NCBI GenBank assembly: GCA_944472155.2
Contig: OX235271.1
Coordinates: 21,335,710 to 21,399,709, forward strand
Source of the DNA: Trichobilharzia szidati
Taxonomy: Eukaryota; Platyhelminthes; Trematoda; Strigeidida; Schistosomatidae
DNA: 64,000 bases
Direction: 5' to 3'
How positions within the stretch are numbered: the stretch's first letter is position 1; each line of letters begins with the position of its first letter. Positions 35,171 to 45,845 of the stretch are shown here, one piece after another. The notes beneath the pieces were generated by a model that saw only the letters and a list, made by a program, of their open reading frames with translations, made no database searches and was not told the origin of the DNA. Position numbers and translations under genes: made by a program.

Positions 35171-35299
35171 GTGAGTGAAACCTGGCTAATAATGTCATCA
35201 TCATCAATAAAGTATGCTCATCAAATTGCTACGCTACTAAATAGGATACTGGCAAGTTTTACCTTAGGTTTGGGAAAGATTAAGTTAAGCTTTGAGCAA

Positions 35300-35435
35300 A
35301 GGGCAAGTTAGGGTTAGGTTAATCTATTAAAGGTGACTTTTGGGTTAGTTCAAGCTAGATTAGGGTTAGTTTAGGAATATTTTCACGTTAGGGCTAGGTT
35401 CAGAGAAGATTAGGGTTATTGTTATGGTTAGAAGA
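35300..35435 (+). repeat. Degenerate interstitial telomere-like repeats (TTAGGG type)
   Basis: Clusters such as GTTAGGGTTAGGTTA (about 35307), ATTAGGGTTAGTTTAGG (about 35358), GTTAGGGCTAGGTT (about 35388) and ATTAGGGTTATTG (about 35409) occur within 135 bp. They are variants of the animal telomere hexamer and are too diverged and short to be a telomere. They lie at the centre of the 34.5/36.1-kb inverted repeat. Confidence 0.6.
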
Positions 35436-35503
35436 CCTAAATAATTACATGCACAGAATGGTGTTAAATTAGTCTGTTGATATAAGAATAGAACTTGTGC
35501 ACT

Positions 35504-35683
35504 GTGGTCGAGTATGATTCCATTGTGAGTAATATTTATTTTGATAAAGTCTCAGGGTGTTATACAGTAATATTTACTGATTACCTTTCGAACACAATGT
35601 ATTGTTCAGGAAATATTACTGTATTACACTATAAGACTTCATAAAAATAAGTTGTACACACAATGGAATTATACTCTGTTGAT
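35504..35683. repeat. Hairpin (about 76-bp arms) of a dispersed family
   Basis: 35504-35579 is the reverse complement of 35608-35683 with scattered mismatches (shared ACAGTAATATTT and GATTCCATTGTG/CAATGGAATT). The left arm plus its flank recurs inverted at about 43495-43575, so it belongs to a repeat family. Confidence 0.7.
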
Positions 35684-36077
35684 ACTCCAATCGAAAACTG
35701 AAGGTTGTTTTTATCACATGCGAGAGGATGGTATCCTCACCGCTTTATGAATTTTTTTAATAAATTTTATGTGTTCCACACACAAAAAAGGCTCCTTCAC
35801 GTGATTGGTGAGATCGAGGTAATTCACTGATTGGTAGTTAGTGGTGCTTAAAGTGTAACTTTGCCACCTCTGCTAGTCTAATTTCAGTTTGGCACAGTAG
35901 CGTGCAGTGATTGGTCAACCAAGAAGATTGGTTGCAAATACAATCTTTCACTTTAAATCTTCTTTCTTACTATCACGCGATACTTCTGCGGTCAATCTGC
36001 TAACGTGTGCATCGCACTCCGTTTCAGATTGTCACCCGACAACTGAGATTAAAAGCGTATAGTGGTTTTTCATAGAG

Positions 36078-36290
36078 TTGCATGCGTGAACATTCTAGTG
36101 TTTAGTTGATTTAAAAAGTGGTTTGCATAGCGTAGAAATTCTTTTGACAATTTATATTTTCTAAATAACGAAGTTTGTTTAATTTTTGTAAGCTTCATAC
36201 TTCTTTTTGTTCAGAATACGGAAATTAGGTAAGATTTCAAATTGAATGATTTCTGTGGGTCCTATTAACATATAACCTTATGTATTGTAT
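36078..36290 (+). repeat. COQ2-proximal copy of the 210-bp inverted repeat
   Basis: Partner of 34508-34716. It ends about 85 bp before the COQ2 ATG and so probably overlaps the promoter or leader, although no TATA or initiator element could be assigned. Confidence 0.8.
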
Positions 36291-36374
36291 CTTTATAGCA
36301 TTGCCTTACGAACCACAACTGGTTTTTGAAGTATTCGTCTATCAAACTAATTGACATTCAGTCTTCATTCTACA

Positions 36375-37558
36375 ATGTTGGATGAAACGCCGGAAAATCC
36401 TAGATTCAGACTTACCGAGAGTGCACAATTTCAAAACTCATCTGAGAGACAGCCCACTAAATCCCCCAGTTTGATGAAGTCATTTTACGAACTTGGTCGT
36501 TTCGGTAAACCGATAGGTAATTGGTTTCTTTATTTTCCCTGCATATGGGGCATCGCAATGGCTGCACCACCTGGACAACTACCAGACGTCTACATGTTAG
36601 CCCTATTTGGTGTTATCTGCGTGGTGATTCGAAGCTCTGGATGCACTATAAATGACGTGTTGGATCAGAAGTATGATAGGCTTGTTGAGCGGACAAAAGG
36701 CCGTCCTTTGGCCTCGGGTTCTATAACGAACTGCCAAGCTCTTTTATTTTTTGGCTTGCAGCTATTGGTGTTATTTGTGCTCTTGTTGCAATTGGGCTGG
36801 TACAGGTTGGTTTTGATATTGCTATAAGTTACTTCCTCAAGTGTACTTATTGGTTTTCTGCTTATGGTTCCTGCTACTATATATCCCTTGTTCAAACGAT
36901 TCACTTATTGGCCGCAACTTTTTCTCGGTAAGAATCATGAGAATATTTTCTGACCTCTGTGTGGCGTGATGTTGTATGTTTAACGTTGAACTGGGGATAG
37001 TTTGTCAGCTGTGTTTTTGCTCCTATCGCTCTGGCATTTTTAAAATTCCTTCTCGAGAGTTGATTGGATTGCTTGACTGTATTTGACTGCTTGATATTTG
37101 TTGTATGTGCTAGCCTAGCATTGCCTAGAAAACCCGTGTGGCTTTTCATTTTGTTTTTAAAGTTAAAGACTACGTTTATTTGTTCTGTATAGGTCTTACA
37201 GTCAACTGGGGTGCTGTTATGGCCTATGCTGCCACCGTGGGTTATTTTAACCTTTCTATCACATTTCCTCTGTATCTGGCTGGCGTCAATTGGACAGTGA
37301 TTTACGACACAATATATGCATATCAGGTTTGTGCACGTAGTTCATTGTTAAAGTTTCTCTTGCTTCTAGGATATTGATGATGACATCCGTATAGGTGTCA
37401 AATCAACTGCCATTCTATTTGGAGAGAAAACTAAATCATATTTGGTCCTTTTCCACACGGGAATGACAGTGTGTTTTCTCACTGCTGGAATTAATGCTGG
37501 AGCTGGTTGGATTTATTACCTTGGGACTTTATGCACTCTGTTGCATATAGCCAATATG
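36375..37558 (+). CDS. COQ2: 4-hydroxybenzoate polyprenyltransferase (UbiA family), four exons, 3' end not found
   Basis: COQ2 attaches a polyprenyl tail to 4-hydroxybenzoate in the inner mitochondrial membrane, the first membrane step of ubiquinone synthesis. Exons 36375-36805, 36842-36927, 37193-37326 and 37370-37558 total 840 bp, 280 codons with no stop. The first prenyl-diphosphate/Mg site is NDVLDQKYD (residues 93-101), preceded by SSGCTI. RPLASG is at about 110-115, then YPLFKRFTYWPQLFLG and LTVNWGAVMAY. The second aspartate motif is YDTIYAYQDIDDD (210-222), followed by IGVKSTAILFGE. Several membrane spans are evident. All introns are GT-AG. I chose the ATG at 36375; an in-frame TAA lies at 36348. 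A possible acceptor at 36361 leaves room for an upstream exon carrying the mitochondrial signal, which is missing here. The C-terminal 50-60 residues (DIxxPxxCWxKFxSN region) were not found before 41 kb. Confidence 0.93.
36806..36841 (+). other. 36-bp micro-intron in COQ2
   Basis: Begins GTTGG and ends CTCAAG. Unspliced, it adds an in-frame TAA (36825-36827). Removing exactly these 36 bp gives LGWYSVLIGFLLM, which matches the family spacing (human has LNYYSIALG at the same place). The other introns are 265 bp and 43 bp. Confidence 0.85.
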
Positions 37559-37679
37559 GTGAGTTAGTGCTTGATTTCCACTAATGTGTATGTTTACACA
37601 TGACATTCTTCTAAATCTCCCTGGTTTAGGCTACAAAGGTCCGCAATAATTATTTGTTATATCATTATTCCCTTAGGTT

Positions 37680-38300
37680 ATGTGTGGGACATAGGGCCTC
37701 AGCTCTACATCTCTATTTCATCCTGTTCCCTACAACCATGTATAGCTGGCTGCATGAATGCCTGTAGGCTTAGATTGGACAGGATTATGATTACGCTCCA
37801 GTTCTTACCGAAGTCTAAGTCGCCCTTCTCTGGCAGTCTGACAACGTATTAGTTACCTCCCCTTCCTTCCAGACATTTTCTAATAGTGGCATGAGGATAT
37901 CTGCTGTGTTCTCATGATGTGTCTGCAGTGCTTCTGGAGGGATTGTGTCCTGTTCTTCTGCTTTCCTGGTTCAATTTCATTGGCTTCGTTGTATTCAAGA
38001 CTTCTGCTTTTGTTGAAGGATCAGTGTTTACCGACAGTTCTGTGGGTGTTGGTCGTATTCCTGGACGAGTTGCAGGTGATAGTAGTTTCAGCAGTCCTTT
38101 GAAGTGATCAGCCCACCGTTTCCTTTGTTTCTCCTCTCTATTAATTGAGTTCCCCTGATTATCTTTCATTCCTTTCGTCTGTGTTGATCTCTTCCATGAT
38201 AGCGAGCAGCGTGGTTACCTGACATACTGTTCTCAGGTCTCTTTTGCCTACAGCCTGCCTACCTGTTCTGCTTCAGTTGGTAGTCCGTAATAATAGAGGA
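37680..38300 (-). mobile_element. RTE-type internal RT fragment behind COQ2 exon 4
   Basis: Minus strand encodes REEKQRKRWADHFKGLL and a following PTPTELSVNTDPST, the segment before the RT core of RTE elements (family pattern QRWxEHFxxLL). It lies in the region where the next COQ2 intron or final exon would be. Confidence 0.65.
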
Positions 38301-39480
38301 CGAGAATTTATGTGCATGAGAAGCCGATTTTCTGAAGTTTACTAGCTCAACTAATACCAGGCAATCCCATGCCGCAGTCTGATCACACTAATTCCCACCG
38401 GTGTCACAAGTCTGAGTATACAGTAAATTGGCGTGTGCAACCGATGTTTTCACCAGTTTTGTGGATGAAGTTTTATAATGTACTATCTTATTGTTAAACT
38501 TTTCGATACCTTTGCAAAACTATGCATTCGTTCAAAACAAGGGAATGTGGTAGGTCATCAATGTGCACACCGGAGTTATGCATACAAACGAAAACTATTC
38601 AACCACTTCTACTATCATGGTGGCAACCTCGTTGTTTTCCACCAACCTGATTTTTGTTTGTGTGTTTGCTTGCTTTTCTATCTTGTAACTCCTGCATTAC
38701 TTGAGAACTCTTAGGTGATTACATTTCCGCTCTCGTTCCCATGCGCATCGTGATTACAATTCATTCATTAAACTCACCATCTCTATTATTATGTGACACT
38801 AATAAACACACTTATTCAGCTCCTTTCATACACTGACTAATATTAACAGCCATGTTTGTGACAACTCGTCACTTTTGTTACTACCCTCTTTCATGAAAAC
38901 TTGCACATAAGGGGGATTGTACAGCTAGAGAGGGAAATGAATTCGCCGAAAAGAGCCTCTTCACTGAACAACGTGTTTTGTTTTCGCCAATGTCTAGATG
39001 AGAATGATTCACGAAATCACATCACATCAAATCAAATCAAAAGTACTCATAATACACTTAGAGTATTCTGACTACTCACTTACAAGTCCTGTTATCATTC
39101 ATGGCTTCCTAAAGTGTTTGTCTCTTTGACGAGCATATCTGATTTTAGGATATTTTTATTTTCTTTCTTATGCAGTCATCATTTTATTTACTTTTAGATT
39201 CGAAATGTAGATTTGAAGAATCCTGCTTCCTGTTTGCAGACGTTTGGAATCACTAGAACATCTGGTCTCTTGTTCTCTCTTACTATTGTACTCGATAACA
39301 TATTTGGCTAACTTTATCCTATAATTGTATCACGATTAATTAAAAATAAATATTTCTTTCAATAGGTAACGAAGTGAACTGAACTTTTCTTATTTTCTAA
39401 GTCTTCGTAAATATGTCCAAGTATAAGTGCAGTTCAGTTTAGTTCAATTTATTGTAGTCACATTCAGACGAATTCGGATG
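38301..39480. other. No supported gene
   Basis: AT-rich. A frame at 38478-38714 (FDTFAKLCIRSKQGN) has no known motif. I searched here for the missing COQ2 last exon and did not see it. Confidence 0.4.
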
Positions 39481-39489
39481 GTGGAATAG

Positions 39490-39735
39490 AAGGCAAATGT
39501 GCGTCAATGGTTCAGTGATACAACACTCTCCAACCACACTCAGGCGGGGTTCGATTCCTGGCCGATGAACCACCAGACCTCATTCACTTTGTAGTAAAAT
39601 CGATGGAGAGAGGAAGCTTGGCTGTGTGGTTGAAAACAAATACCACTGCTACTTAAACGTCGAAGCTGAAGCTTGAGAGCACACGTTCCACTCGGAACAC
39701 AAAGGAATAGGAAAAGAAATAAAGTGTGGCATTGG
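39490..39735 (+). repeat. tRNA-derived SINE, family A
   Basis: Head TGCGTCAATGGTTCAGTGAT, B box GGGGTTCGATTCC, body ending AGCTTGAGAGCACACGTTCC and then ACTCGGAAC. Same family as the copies at 19.4 and 24.1 kb. Confidence 0.7.
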
Positions 39736-39739
39736 CTAC

Positions 39740-39880
39740 TGTGTGTGACAGGAAACGAACAGTGTTTATTCTCTATACCACACAGCGACACAGCATTATT
39801 CACTGGACGACAAGGTTTCGAACACAACCGATTATTGTTCATAATCACATCAATTATGTGTATTGAGAAAGAATATTAAC
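39740..39880 (+). repeat. Dispersed repeat, also at about 43750-43850
   Basis: Shares ACAGCATTATTCACTGGACG and GGTTTCGAACACAA-type sequence with the region near 43790. It looks like a terminal part of a PLE-related family. Confidence 0.45.
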
Positions 39881-39889
39881 AAGAAAACC

Positions 39890-40330
39890 ATACTGGATTT
39901 AGGAGATGATAAAGAGTGAATGCATCTGCGTTATTTGGAATGGTTTCAAATCATAGCACTAATAGCGTCCAGCCATTGGTTCTTTGCATCCTGAAGAACC
40001 CAATGAGGTAGTCTACACATTTTCACATGGCTCAAACCAACAATCGAGTACTTCATTGGACTGAAGCCACGTTTCATTTTGACTACCCCTGACTATTTTC
40101 CAACCTATTCTGGTATCAGCTAACGAAGATCCTCGAGGAAGACGGTGGATCGGTATGCGCAACACGTGGCATAACCATCTCAGCAAGTGTACCTTCACAA
40201 CTGCATTGATTCACTTACCCTCCTTACCTATCGCATCATGCCTAACCTCAATATCGCTCACCACGCCATACCACTTATCACAGGAGAAGGCTTTCTGAAA
40301 TCATGATGAAGAGTAGGCTCATTACATGGG
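39890..40330 (-). pseudogene. APE/RT (SR3-like) element, C-terminal remnant
   Basis: Minus strand has LLRWLCHVLRIPIHRLPRGS and GWKIVRGSQNETW, the same tail block as the element at 3.7-6.7 kb. Stops are frequent. Confidence 0.65.
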
Positions 40331-40734
40331 AATGTGCTTTCTTCCCTCCAGCGTTGAAGAATGCGTAAGATATTTGAAGGCGTATCAAGTAGTATACAGT
40401 TGGTAATAACAGAGTAACTTTGAATCTGCTTCGAGAGAATTTTGAAAATTAAGAAAGATGAAGTTGACAGATGTCTAGAGAGATTTACTATGACTAAGAT
40501 CTTGATCTGTGTGACTGAAAAGCGTATCCGAACAATTGTAGGTTAGTTTATAATCTGCATATTTCTGAAATCTGAGGAAGACATGTCTGGAAGTAGTTTT
40601 AGTATTTCTCAACACTGCGTGCAGACGTATCCTAACAGTCTTATTTATCTTCAGGAACGACAACTGACACTGTTGACTATCGAGCAATCAACGAAACGCT
40701 AAACTGTACAATAAGCGTATTTTTAGATATCATC
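40331..40734. other. No supported gene
   Basis: Short minus-strand frame only; no repeat match noticed. Confidence 0.3.
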
Positions 40735-41300
40735 TGGCAGTCTCTTCAGTGTGTGCCCAATCCATCTCCATTTTCTTCTGCATATTTCATCAGCTCGTTC
40801 CCAGTGTCTCTTGATGCTAATTCTCTCCGTCTGACCATCTCATATTGGGTATTCAGCCAGCGAATACAGCTGTTGATAAATTTGAGCAGACTGTTGGAAA
40901 TGGCCTTCGTGACGCGCAGTGTAATTTTCTCACCCACATGGAAGTATTGACTGACTCACTGACTGACTGACTTTACATTCCTGCTGAAAATCATAATTCT
41001 CTTCTTAGTGATGAGTGCAGAATATTTCCGAGCTGAATGTCTGTCTTGCTTTTCCAGTGCTGACTGGTTTGTATTCACATCGTCATCGGTGCCATCTGGC
41101 TGTATATTTGAAATGATGCTGCCTAGATATACATAGGAAGCTACCTCCTTCGACTTTCTCCTGTTGACACCGATTAGTACGAGTTGTTGTTTGATTATCC
41201 TCACTGCCTGCGTCTTCTCTATCTTCATTTGAAGTCCTGTCTTTCCTGCTTCTTTGGCTGCAAGTAATCAAGTTTCTGTAATATTCGCTGCAAATCGTCG
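40735..41300 (-). mobile_element. RTE-type 3' fragment
   Basis: Minus strand encodes MKIEKTQAVRI, ASYVYLGSIISN and TDDDVNTNQSALEKQDRHS, the RTE C-terminal region with several changes, then the tail. A short TGAC repeat lies near 40950. Confidence 0.7.
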
Positions 41301-41459
41301 GTGAAATTCAGACCTGCCAGATTCCTGTGATGTATATATATGTGTATGCATCAGATTTAGAAATGTAGAGCGAATGTAACACGACAGTGTGTCAGCTGGA
41401 GTGAATGCTTGTCCTCCTGCCTTCAACTTAATCAGTCAACTTAAACAGTGACTGTCAAC

Positions 41460-42219
41460 ACCCAGTGTTGAATGATGACTGCTTTACGCAAATAATTTTG
41501 GCCCTGATTATTATTCACCAAACTAGAAACTTAATTAACGTCGAACGTGGCACGGATATTAAAAGTCGAAAAACTTCTATCTGGCTTGAAACTGTCATCA
41601 TTCTTCAAGAAATCAATTACAATGAAATGTCTAAAGGTTTTTTATTTACGGAAACGACCAGCTTCAGAAATCGGGCCTCGAAATATTTCTGTTACTGTTG
41701 CTGTTATTTCAGCTGGAGTTAGGATTGTTGAAAAGGAAAAGAATCTATCTGCAGGTTTCATCATGAGTTGACGTCAGTTAGATAACCATTGGAAAACCTG
41801 GGAATACTGGACGGCTATTTCGTCGTAGACCGGGATTCTTCACAGTTCGCACCTATCGGGGTTAAATCAAAACACGAATCAATCCACAAGGGCGTTCATA
41901 GCTGGGTGAAGACTCGTAGACGGGTGCAGACTTTTCGACTGGGATCCACGAGACGCTATAAATCAACCTCTAGAAACTGTTGTTAGTGTGTCTCAAAATC
42001 ATTTTCAATCACGCAGACATATTGATAATTATTCTCTTTCTCGTCGAAATGATCCTCACAGGCTATAAAATCAATCATGTTAATGCCTACCGAACACGTA
42101 CGGTAGTCCATTATCAAGTTATAGATACATGAGTATGCAACTGTCAATATGCGAAATCCGATCCACTCGTTATCTCCAAGAATAAGAATGAGAAACGCCA
42201 GTGGCACAATCAATGGTGA
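41460..42219 (+). other. Decayed repeat, unassigned
   Basis: Begins with the same bases as the minus-strand element start at 34.2 kb (AATGATGACTGCTTTACG compared with GTGATGATTGCTGTGG). Two overlapping frames of 74-85 codons show no motif. Confidence 0.3.
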
Positions 42220-42861
42220 ATCGATCGACACAGTCGATTGGAGCGACTCAGACAAATCCACATGGACAATGGATATCCTCCAAAAATTATCGAGAAGAAC
42301 ACGAAAGTAGAGCAAACGCCGGGAAGAACCCAGACAGTCTCGAAGAACCTGCTCTTCATGGACGTTGTACGTGAAAGTGATACCGCAGTAGAAGTTTTGA
42401 AGAGCCGCTTATCCAGATCGCTGAGAAAAGCCTTCTTTTCGTCTGAGCTATGGATCAGTTCATGCAGGCGACAAATGATCGATGGACGTGTGAAGGATAA
42501 ACTGCAGCTTTTGGTCACTTTAGTATGTTCTAATACGTTCACATGTTACTGAGGAGTCAGTTGTATTGACCGCACAAAACGCACACTTCACAAACGCATC
42601 CCTGAGAATCGTCCGACATGGCTAGCAGCAGAAAAATGCAAGACAACTACTAGGTTATTTGGTGATCACTTGGTGAACTCAGGTTGTGCAACTCAACCAG
42701 AGTCATCTTATGTGTTTATCTACAGGGTGAAACCGAATGGTACAAAACACGTTAGTTTTCGGCACTTGTTCATGGCGGAGGCACTCGTAATTCGTCAATA
42801 CAACCAAGAATTCTGTATACAGAAATCGTTTGTCCAGTCTCTCATTCTACCGTGGTCTTAA
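42220..42861 (+). pseudogene. PLE6: linker, GIY-YIG remnant and C-terminus
   Basis: Plus strand reads MERLRQIHMDNGYPPKIIEK, then SKNLLFMDVV and VLKSRLSRSLRKAFF. The nuclease is broken: NTFTCY, a stop, then SCIDRTKRTLHKRIPENRPT, with YIG changed to CID. The C-terminus FRHLFMAEALVIRQYN and LCIQ-like CIQKSFVQSLILPW matches the intact PLE ending. No RT part is present. Confidence 0.75.
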
Positions 42862-43042
42862 ACTCTTCACCAGTTGCTCCCTGCAAATTTTGCTTCATCT
42901 TTAATGGATACTTTGCTTTTACTCTAATAATTATTTCAATATTATCACTCCCACATGTTCCTTTTGCACATTTTCTCACACTCTTCATAATTGTCAAGTG
43001 GACACTGAACCAACTTAGTTCTCACTCAATAACAATATTAAC

Positions 43043-43283
43043 CTTGAATGAGGCATTTAGAAGACAAATTTCGCGAGATGATATCATTTCGTAGTTTCTT
43101 CACAACCGCTTTACAACTAACATGGTTAACAATAATAAAATATAGTTTATGACAATTGCTCAAATGAATGAAAACAAAAGTACATACTGATGACCAATCA
43201 TATTTAAAAGGTCATGTAGTCCATGTTAGGCGAAGATTGAAGTCTATTGTTTTTTGTACACATAGTTTAGGTTGTATGTGATT
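43043..43283 (-). repeat. PLE4 3'-end copy
   Basis: Same sequence and direction as 32860-33080, and the reverse complement of 44878-45118. It flanks the centre of the palindrome on its right side. Confidence 0.8.
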
Positions 43284-44075
43284 AACAAGCTGTACAATCG
43301 TATATATATGTTTTTTAAGAAATTATATCCTGTGAGTGAATTAGGTCGAAGGTGTGAATACATGAAATAATATTAGTATGAAATGCAATTAAAATATTTT
43401 TGATTATAATCATAACTCCATTATGGGTAAGCCTTGATATGATTCTGAGCAATAAATTGTGCTGGAAACGTCATCAGTTAACATTACTTTATAACAATGT
43501 GAGACTTTATCAAAACAAAATTTACTCATAATGGAATTACACTCTATCACAGTGCACAAGTTTTGTTCTTACATCCATCATAATCATGGTTTAATATCAA
43601 GTGGCACAATAATTAATGCCGTAAATAGAATAATCCATAAGGTGCATAGATTTTGGAAAGCGGAACATAATTATAAGATTAGTAGACGAATATAAAATGT
43701 TAATATATGTGTAAAACTTGGGCACTGTGGTAGTAAGTAATTCCATATTAGTTTGTTTATTAGGTATATCACACAGTGAAACAGTATTATTTACTGGATG
43801 ACGTTTCGAACAAAATTTATTGTTCATAATCAAATCAATTTTGATCACACGACTTTGACACTTGAGTTTTATAATTTTCTTTGTTCTCTCCTATTTGTCG
43901 TATGGGTGGTAGAATATAAAATGTTACATATCATTGTGTTAAATTTGATGAGATAGAATTCAATATTGTAAAAATACAAATATAAAAATTAATAATTTAG
44001 GGTTTAAAATGTCAAGTGGGTCAAGTGGAAAAGATTCAGAATGAGAATAGTAGGAATAATAATGATAATAATATT
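43284..44075 (+). repeat. Mosaic of PLE3-end and hairpin-family repeats
   Basis: 43284-43420 and 43605-43700 match the PLE3 3' region (about 21340-21600). Between them 43440-43580 matches the 35.5-kb hairpin family inverted, and 43715-43850 matches 39740-39880. No gene. Confidence 0.55.
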
Positions 44076-44078
44076 TCT

Positions 44079-44514
44079 ATGAGTTGATCACGGATTGATA
44101 TCAATTAGAGAAGCATGGAAAACCCACCAAGGAGTACTGGACAGCTGTTCCATCCTAGTTTGGGAATCATCGGCAGTACGCACCCACTGGGTTTCGAACC
44201 CAGGATCATCAGGCTAAAAGGCAAGCTCGTATACCATTCAGCAACTGAGACCTGACTCAATGGATGTCCCACCAACCACATTGGTTGGGGTCGCGCTAAA
44301 ACACGAATTGGTAGAAGTTAGAATTCGTGAGCCATTGAATCAGGTCTCTGTGGCTGAATGGTATACGAGCTTGCATTGTGGCAGGAAGGTCTTGGGTTCA
44401 AATCCCAGTGGGTGCGTACTGCCGATGATTCCCAAACTAGGATGGAACTGCTGTCTTGTACTCCCTGGTTTCCAATGGTTCTCTAACTGATATGAATCCG
44501 TGATCAACTCGTAA
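44079..44514. repeat. Fold-back pair of family-B tRNA-like SINEs
   Basis: About 176-bp arms (44079-44254 and 44340-44514). The plus-strand right arm has an A-box-like GTGGCTGAATGGTATACGAG and a B-box-like GGGTTCAAATCCC. The left arm is its reverse complement. The loop is about 85 bp. Confidence 0.75.
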
Positions 44515-44610
44515 AAACATAACTAACCCTTACAAACCAAACAATAAAAGATAATAATATTAATAATAATCGTAGTAATAAGGGAAGAGCACACAGAATA
44601 ACAAGTTCAC

Positions 44611-45110
44611 CTGCAGCTGCGGTGACACCTATATAGGTGGAACCAACAGAATGTTACAATGTCGTGGTCGAAAAGAACATGTTTCAAAATGGCTACTAAA
44701 TCATATAGAAAGTCCCAATGCGAGTAATCTGAATAGAAATCCAGCATCATACATTGCAAAACACTCATTAATGTCAGGTCACAATATCAATATTAATGAC
44801 TGTTTCACAAGTGTTTAACATAATACTAATTCAAGGTTATTGAAGCTGATGGAAGCACTTTGCATTAATAACATACAACCTAAACTGTGTGTACAAAAAC
44901 AATAGATTTCAATCTTCGCCTACCATGGACTACATGACCTTTTAAATATGATTGGTCATCAGTATGTACTTTTGTTTTCATTCATTTGAGCAATTGTCAT
45001 AAACTATATTTTATTATTGTTAACCATGTTAGTTGTAAAGCGGTTGTGAAGAAACTACGAAATGATATCATCTCACGAAATTTGTCTTCTAAATGGCATA
45101 TTCAAATTTA
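44611..45110 (+). pseudogene. PLE4 copy in arm 2: GIY-YIG end and 3' region
   Basis: Plus strand starts FTCSCGDTYIGGTNRMLQCR, then RKEHVSKWLLNH and IAKHSLMSGHNININDCF. One residue of the active block differs from the arm-1 copy (YIGRT to YIGGT, loss of the arginine). It is missing everything upstream of FTC. Confidence 0.8.
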
Positions 45111-45189
45111 TCAAGGGGAATAATTGTTTTAATACTTACCTTATCAAATTTCTTACACTTTCTTCCTTAATGTCTTCAAGTAAGTAACT

Positions 45190-45520
45190 TAAGTTACATT
45201 TAAATTTTTACTTTGGATGCCACCTCTGAGTAGTTTTATCAATTATTCAACCCCCTGTTACATAGTAATGGACTACTATGGGTTTTCGGTAAATATAAAT
45301 ATAACTGTACAGCTCCTGAAGACGATTTCGTCGATACAGAAAATTTTCTTCACTGAACTGTCTTTTCTTTTCTTCATGACTCAACCAAAGGGTATTATCC
45401 GTGTTCAGAATTATCTCCAGGAGGCCATCAGATTATAGTGAATGATAAAATAGAGCTAAGTAATACAAATAGAGAGCAAGATAAGCAAGTAAACATGAAA
45501 TCTGATGAATAAACGTTATT
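45190..45520 (+). repeat. PLE7 terminal repeat, arm 2
   Basis: Matches 32440-32760 inverted. Contains CTCCTGAAGACGATTTCGTC followed by GATACAGAAAATTTTC. Confidence 0.55.
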
Positions 45521-45845
45521 AAACTATAGTAATATTAATAATTATAAATATTTTTATTTCGACTAGTTGCGATGGCCATGACAAAGTCAGAGACTGAACA
45601 CATTGCTCTGAAATACATAGGGCTGGTTTGAATATTTGGATTGTTGATGCTTCTGCTATGACGCGATGTCTTATGATAACATTTTTTGGGGAGTTCGATC
45701 TCATGTTCTATAAGATTTTGAAAGATTTCTCAGGCCAAACTGACTATCATGAATTCAGAGTGTGTTTTGTTACCGAATTGAAGACACACTTCCACTCTTC
45801 TGAGCCTGTTTCATTTGTGAACTCTATTATTATTTTCCCTAATTT
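45519..45845 (-). pseudogene. PLE7 C-terminus, arm 2
   Basis: A minus-strand frame reads HRVIAEASTIQIFKPALCIS and EQCVQSLTLSWP, the standard PLE end (…LCxQ…LxLPW). Upstream it meets an RTE tail. Confidence 0.65.

Noticed and set aside
35300..35435. True telomere or contig end
   Set aside because: Short, degenerate and flanked on both sides by ordinary sequence and a gene.
36825..36827. COQ2 pseudogene because of an in-frame TAA
   Set aside because: Removing a 36-bp GT-AG segment restores frame, sequence and spacing, so a micro-intron explains it better.
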